64,000 nt of DNA, from NCBI RefSeq assembly GCF_019704315.1, contig NZ_AP024597.1, positions 1,178,001 through 1,242,000 on the forward strand. Reading direction: 5' to 3'. Made by a program: the position numbers and the translations under genes. The stretch's first letter is position 1. Each line of letters opens with the position of its first letter. The notes under the pieces were generated by a model, which saw only the letters and a list, made by a program, of their open reading frames with translations, had not been told where the DNA came from and ran no database searches. This DNA is from Stygiolobus caldivivus (GTDB lineage Archaea > Thermoproteota > Thermoprotei_A > Sulfolobales > Sulfolobaceae). Shown here in pieces: positions 59,874 to 64,000 of the stretch.

Positions 59874-60675
59874 TCGTTCCAGAATATAAATTAACGGGGA
59901 CCACTGTGAACATGAGAGTGGACACGAGGTAATCAGCTCGGTCGCGGTACAACAGTGATAAAAGGTAAGAAGTGTGGTTTAAGGAGTGGAGTACTAGTTA
60001 GGACTTCATAAACCAGAGACAACCTAAAAATTAAACAATAGTACCTTATTATGTAGTGGACTTGAGGACTACTAGTAGAGTCGTCTTTCTTCTTTTTAAC
60101 AGTTACAAAGGTATGAAAGGGCTGGACCTAGCCTTAATGGAGACGTTTAGGTGACGCCACTATACCGCAGTACAATAAACCTTAGTAAGTATACACATTT
60201 ATCACGAGAAGAACCACAGGGTTCTCGGCCTTGACTCAATGAGAGGATAACCGACTTAACGGAGTTCTCTCCAAGTAGGCTTCTGGACTAGGCGTCACCT
60301 CAGCTAGTAATCGGGTTTTTTCAAGGGTTTAAATGGAGTACCTGAGAAGCAGACTCAATTAAACTTAGAGGGCAAGCTTCTGGTCTCCCGTCCCATAGGT
60401 GCGCCCACCTTGTAATGATGTTGCCCTTTATCAACTGACCGAGCATAATGAGACATTACTTAAAACTTATTACCGTTATTCTTCACGCTTTCTGCGAGAC
60501 TTATACCTAATTAGCTTAAACTGAGTAAAATCACAGTAAAAATAATCTCTAACATGGATACCCATAATACTGCTCTGACACATACTGAAATTTTAAATAT
60601 TGTTTATCCAAATTACAAAAATTATCAATGTCTTCAGGTTAGTTTTAAATAAGCGGCCCGTTCATTGAAAATGCA
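59874..60675. other. 0.8-kb gap with a degenerate MITE-2 copy
   Basis: Contains the element at about 60344-60447. I see no gene or conserved RNA in the rest. Confidence 0.45.
60344..60447 (+). repeat. MITE-2 copy, left end degenerate
   Basis: The right end GTTGCCCTTTATCAACTGAC with CGAGCATA is a clear match; at the proper distance on the left, CAATTAAACTTAGAGGGCAA is a weak match. Confidence 0.5.
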
Positions 60676-61837
60676 ATGTGGGCCAAGATCCTGCCCTACT
60701 GGTTTTTGATATTCACAATAGGTTTCGGGTGGTTCATATTAGCCCCCCCTAGTACCGTCTTTAGTGAGTGCTTTTTCCGTACCCCTAAGCTCAGTCCTCT
60801 TCATAATATCGGCTTATGGATATACGATGGCCATATTAGGTCTCCTAGCCGGCTATATATCGGCCAAATTTAAAGTCCAGACCGTATTATACCTCTCTGC
60901 TGTATTGTCCTTCGTAGGTCTGTTAGGTAGGGCGCTATTGCTGGACTTTCAGGAGTTCCTCTTCTCCGCAATACTTGCAGCGGTCTCGTATCCTTTAGCA
61001 GTAGCACCAGTAGGGAGCATAGCTGAATCCCTTTTTAAGGGGAGGTCGCAGACTGTCGTAGGGATAACCGTGGGACTACTCTTCCTAGGCATGTCGTTAG
61101 GGTCCTTTCTAGGCCCCCTTATATATTCGCATGTCGGACTATCAGGCACACTGTGGATAACTGCTGTCCTTGCCTTATTTGCCTTAGTCTGGATTTTGAC
61201 CGGCACCAAAGGCTACCCTATCCACTATACTAGGTCCCTAAAAGGGAGTTTCAACATAGGTATGGTAAAGAACTGGTATGTAGGGCTTGCTGTGGCTTCA
61301 GTCTCAGTGCTCTTTGGGAGCGTTGCGTCCACAGTGCTCCTATTACATGGTTTTCCTGAGGGTGCGGCCATAAGCTTGGGAGGACTTTTAGGTGGTCTGA
61401 CGTTCTTAGGTTCGGCACTAGGTGCCATGGTCTTGCCCCCTCTGTTTGAAATATATGGGAAGAGAAGGTTGGGGTTAATAACTTCGGGTATGCTTACCAC
61501 ACTTTCCGCAGTGATAATGGTCGTCAGTATGGTTTACATTACCGACCAGTTCCTAATGTTTGCCGGCTACTTCCTTTTCGGTTTCTTTGGGAACGCCTAT
61601 TGGTCAATGGCGTTAGCCTCGACTACGTATTATGTGAACGACCCGGCAGAGGCCGGTCTGGCGACGTCGATGTACAGCGTTACAGCAAATGTAGGTGTAG
61701 CCCTCATACCGGTGTTCTTGGGGAGCCTTTTCGGGAGCACCAGTACTATAGGTATAGGTGCTGTTATAGTGATAATAATGGAAGTGATAGCTGGGCTCAT
61801 GTCATTTTCACTGAGGACTGTAAAAGTTAATAACTGA
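60676..61837 (+). CDS. MFS transporter split by a 4-base duplication
   Basis: The frame from ATG 60676 encodes the first membrane segment (ILPYWFLIFTIGFGWFILAP followed by PSTVFS), then goes out of frame; the frame from 60764 carries the remaining 11 segments, including TM2 onward (SSVLFIISAYGYTMAILGLL) and the loop AESLFKGRSQ. At the junction AGTG is repeated (60763-60770). Removing one unit restores ...PPSTVFSAFSVPLSS and a 385-residue protein of usual MFS length. Either the gene is recently inactivated, the duplication reverts (phase variation), or translation starts at GTG 60764 without TM1. Substrate unknown; the lineage differs from the PHS-like transporters at 21406 and 63094. Confidence 0.75.
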
Positions 61838-62049
61838 AGTGTTTACGTTAACCGACACTATTACAAAATGGGGTTAAGGGGTGTAAAGTGCCGCCCGGGG
61901 TATTTAATAATAAACCTTTTTGTCGGACTTCAGACATAGTGCCAGCTAAGGTCGCCTATATGAGTCCCCCCATCGGCTCGGGTTTAACCTTGGGAGGTAG
62001 TTGAGAGGCCCAGAGAACCCCCTTTCAGGGGCGGGTTCCTAACCTACTT

Positions 62050-62439
62050 CTATAAGTCCAATGTGAAATTACAAGGGTCTATTCTTTCTTTGAAGTCCTT
62101 ATCTGCTGATATTATCTTAGCGTTATATTTCTTCGAAATTACATAATGTAACGAATCATAAGGCGAGAGTGAGAGGTCTCTTGTAGCCTCTATTACGTCT
62201 TCTTGCTTAAAATCTATCACCCTTATAGGTAACGATAGTATTGCCAAGACCTCGTCTTGTATGTCCCTAACTCCCAATTTCCTCAACGCATTTGCTACTT
62301 CCAGTAGGATTACATTATCTATAATCACTTCGACCTCCTTTTCATAAATTTTCTTTATTATATTTTGGCAACAAATACCATACTTTTTATCATTTATTTT
62401 AGCGTAAACGAAAACGTTACTATCTACAAAATAGTTCAT
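62050..62439 (-). CDS. vapC: VapC-type PIN-domain toxin
   Basis: The 129-residue protein has the PIN acidic residues D6 (YFVDSNVFVYA), E46 region (NVILLEVANALRKLG), D94 (SPYDSLHYV) and D112 (IISADKDF). VapC toxins are metal-dependent RNases that often cut tRNA or rRNA. Its ATG overlaps the antitoxin stop by 4 bases. Length is typical. The pair is more A+T-rich than neighbouring genes, as usual for mobile toxin-antitoxin modules. Confidence 0.92.
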   Translation of the reverse strand: MNYFVDSNVFVYAKINDKKYGICCQNIIKKIYEKEVEVIIDNVILLEVANALRKLGVRDIQDEVLAILSLPIRVIDFKQEDVIEATRDLSLSPYDSLHYVISKKYNAKIISADKDFKERIDPCNFTLDL

Positions 62440-62663
62440 TCCTCACCTAACTCGTCTATTTTCTCTGGCGGGATTTCTTCTTTCATTTCCCCCTTACCGA
62501 TAAGGACTTCCAATGGGTCCTTTACCCTTTTAACCTTCCTCCTCAATAGGATCTCGTTGTCGTTTAGCGCGATAACTTCAAATTCTTCATTAGGCTTTAA
62601 ATTAATCTTCTCCCTAACATCTTTCGGTATAGTCACTTGGAATTTCTCTGTTACCTTAACCAT
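62436..62663 (-). CDS. vapB: VapB antitoxin, AbrB/SpoVT type
   Basis: The 75-residue protein has the swapped-hairpin DNA-binding motif VTEKFQVTIPKDVREKINLK followed by NEEFEVIALNDNEILLRRK. Its C-terminal tail (EEIPPEKIDELGEE) should wrap the toxin. It neutralises VapC and represses the operon. The short acidic C-terminus and 4-base overlap with vapC are typical. TATACGTATACG just upstream (62671-62682) is palindromic and could be the operator. Confidence 0.92.
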   Translation of the reverse strand: MVKVTEKFQVTIPKDVREKINLKPNEEFEVIALNDNEILLRRKVKRVKDPLEVLIGKGEMKEEIPPEKIDELGEE

Positions 62664-63093
62664 GAAAGGGTATACGTATACGTAATATTTAAACCTTCCG
62701 TATAAGTACCGTCTTTATGGGGTATTGTTGTAAACCTACATAAATATGCCCACTTACGCTAGTATCTCGAGTAAATCTACATCATAACATAGGAGTGAAA
62801 ATTCAAATTTTCTCGTGTGTTTTTCTTTTGGGTATTTTTCTTTCCACTTAAACGTAAATTTATTCAATTTTTTTGCACTTAAGGCACTCTCTATAGCCCC
62901 CTAACAATATGGTTAAACCCTTGTCTGATCTTGAAATTACTTTTGTTCGCGTGTTTGCGTTTTTTCGTTTTACCGCAAACGACGAGGTCAACCATATATA
63001 GTCTACATATCACTATATAGTCTATAACACGAACTATAGTACTGTATAAAATATTTACGTCATTTTTTTAAGAGATAAGCAAAATTGTATCAT
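62664..63093. other. Divergent intergenic region with operator-like repeats
   Basis: GTTTGCG / CGCAAAC inverted repeat at 62953-62980; TATATAGTCTA direct repeats at 62995-63005 and 63015-63025; TATAAAATA at 63045-63053 as the likely core promoter for 63094. No gene. Confidence 0.5.
62994..63026 (+). promoter_or_regulatory. Candidate operator of the second PHS-like transporter
   Basis: ATATATAGTCTA and CTATATAGTCTATA, two direct copies spaced 20 bases apart, 20-50 bases upstream of the TATAAAATA box. The word is shared with the region before the paralogue at 22797. Confidence 0.45.
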
Positions 63094-64000
63094 ATGAATT
63101 TAAAAGATGTATTTAAACCCTTAGACCAGAGGAGTTTTGACGTATGGCACGTAAAGTCTCTGATAACGACGGGGATGGGCGTATTCACCGACGGGTACGA
63201 CTTGTCATCTATCGGGTTGGTGTTGACGACAGTGCTAGCGTATTTCGGGATAAGCAGTAGTTCCCCTGACTATAAACTTTGGGACTCCCTCCTAGCAGGG
63301 TCTGCACTGGCAGGGGCCGCTATAGGTGCTTTGATCTTCGGCTACTTGGCCAATAAGGGAAGGAAAAAGTTCTACGGCGTCGACGTGACCCTTATGACAA
63401 TAGGTGCCCTGTTACAAGCCGTAGTGACATCTCCCTTACAGTTAGTACTGGTAAGGGGGCTCCTAGGGCTAGGAGTGGGTGCCGACTACGTTTTATCGCC
63501 CATGATAATGGCGGAGCACTCGAACGCTAAGGACAGGGGGAAATTAATAGCCTTCGGCTTCGGTATGATGTGGGGGTTCGGTTACGTAGTAGCGTCTGTA
63601 TTAGACTTAGCACTGACGAGCTTAGGTGTGAGCCCCGACATAGTGTGGAGGGTAGTCCTCGCAGCAGGTGCGATACCAGCAGTAGCCGTAGTATACCTGA
63701 GGAGGAAGATACCTGAAACCCCGAGGTACTTACTCAGGATACAAGGGGACACCAATACGTTCCGAAAAGTAGTACAGACGTTAGCTAAGACCGACGTTAA
63801 CGTCGACGGCCAATACAAGGACGTTAATACTTTCAGGGACTACTTTATGAAGTTCTACAAAGTGTTCATAACAGCAGCCGTCCTATGGTTCCTGTTCGAT
63901 ATAGTGGCTTACTCGGGGATTTTGTTCGGGCCCTCAAAGATAGCCCCTGCTGTTGGTATCACAAACGGTGCGATATTTAACCTACTAATAGAGTTCGTTT
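63094..64000 (+). CDS. MFS transporter, phosphate/metabolite:H+ symporter-like (cut by window end)
   Basis: The frame is open from ATG 63094 to the window end (302 residues seen of about 460 expected). It begins LKDVFKPLDQRSFDVWHVKS, has a TM1 motif TTGMGVFTDGYD, the loop NKGRKKFYGVD, GLLGLGVGADYVLSPMIMAEH in segment 4-5, DRGKLIAF, and the central RRKIPETPRYLLRIQGDT. These pieces align with the protein at 21406-22797 along its whole visible length. D in TDGYD and D in GADYVLSP are the acidic membrane residues of the phosphate:proton symporter family. It may carry phosphate or a related acid. The C-terminal six segments lie mostly beyond the window. Confidence 0.88.
   Translation, partial: MNLKDVFKPLDQRSFDVWHVKSLITTGMGVFTDGYDLSSIGLVLTTVLAYFGISSSSPDYKLWDSLLAGSALAGAAIGALIFGYLANKGRKKFYGVDVTLMTIGALLQAVVTSPLQLVLVRGLLGLGVGADYVLSPMIMAEHSNAKDRGKLIAFGFGMMWGFGYVVASVLDLALTSLGVSPDIVWRVVLAAGAIPAVAVVYLRRKIPETPRYLLRIQGDTNTFRKVVQTLAKTDVNVDGQYKDVNTFRDYFMKFYKVFITAAVLWFLFDIVAYSGILFGPSKIAPAVGITNGAIFNLLIEFV

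Overview
The window looks like a chromosomal segment of a thermoacidophilic crenarchaeon of the order Sulfolobales; I do not assign a genus. The reasons are: TATA-like boxes about 26-30 bases before many start codons (leaderless genes); many exported proteins with Ser/Thr-rich stalks and a C-terminal membrane anchor; a DUF929-like protein next to a PQQ-type propeller; an IS6-type transposase that reads like the Sulfolobus ISC774 group; an AbrB-type VapBC pair; and a PaREP1 fragment. Gaps between genes are long and full of small non-coding mobile elements. I see no rRNA, tRNA or CRISPR array.

Layout. 0-9.2 kb: PaREP1 fragment, exported and zinc-ribbon membrane proteins, a small regulator operon, and a broken copy of a neighbouring membrane gene. 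9.7-12 kb: ABC exporter. 12.4-16.2 kb: spermidine-synthase-like protein and a large surface protein. 17.2-22.8 kb: metabolic block (pyruvate-oxidase-like TPP enzyme coupled to an NDH-2-like flavoprotein, a membrane protein/regulator pair, an MFS transporter). 23.3-27.7 kb: coiled-coil membrane protein and a single-chain type IIG-like restriction-modification enzyme. 28.2-30.8 kb: A+T-rich MFS exporter with a tiny overlapping ORF, two MITEs and a dead IS6-type element. 30.8-33 kb: beta-propeller surface protein. 33.6-42 kb: the most unusual stretch, with an AAA/SMC-like ATPase, CbiZ beside a wrecked ABC ATPase, a frameshifted DUF3800-like protein, a stand-alone Cas6 divergent from a CARF-PIN fusion, a Rieske protein, a primase-polymerase-like protein and an inactivated-HNH/DUF1917 fusion. 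42-57.8 kb: mostly surface and membrane proteins of unknown function plus a PQQ propeller. 58-64 kb: CitE-like lyase, regulators, a frameshifted MFS gene, VapBC and a second phosphate/metabolite-type MFS transporter cut by the window end.

How parts may work together. The TPP enzyme and flavoprotein overlap by 4 bases and probably pass electrons from pyruvate to the quinone pool. The two intact MFS transporters at 21.4 and 63.1 kb are paralogues sharing an upstream TATAGTCTA-type motif. The CARF-PIN protein may sense cyclic oligoadenylate from a Cas10 encoded elsewhere and cut RNA. At least three families of short inverted-repeat elements (about 128, 104 and 190-280 bp) fill the gaps; one copy has a perfect 8-bp target duplication and sits in the end of the IS6-type element.
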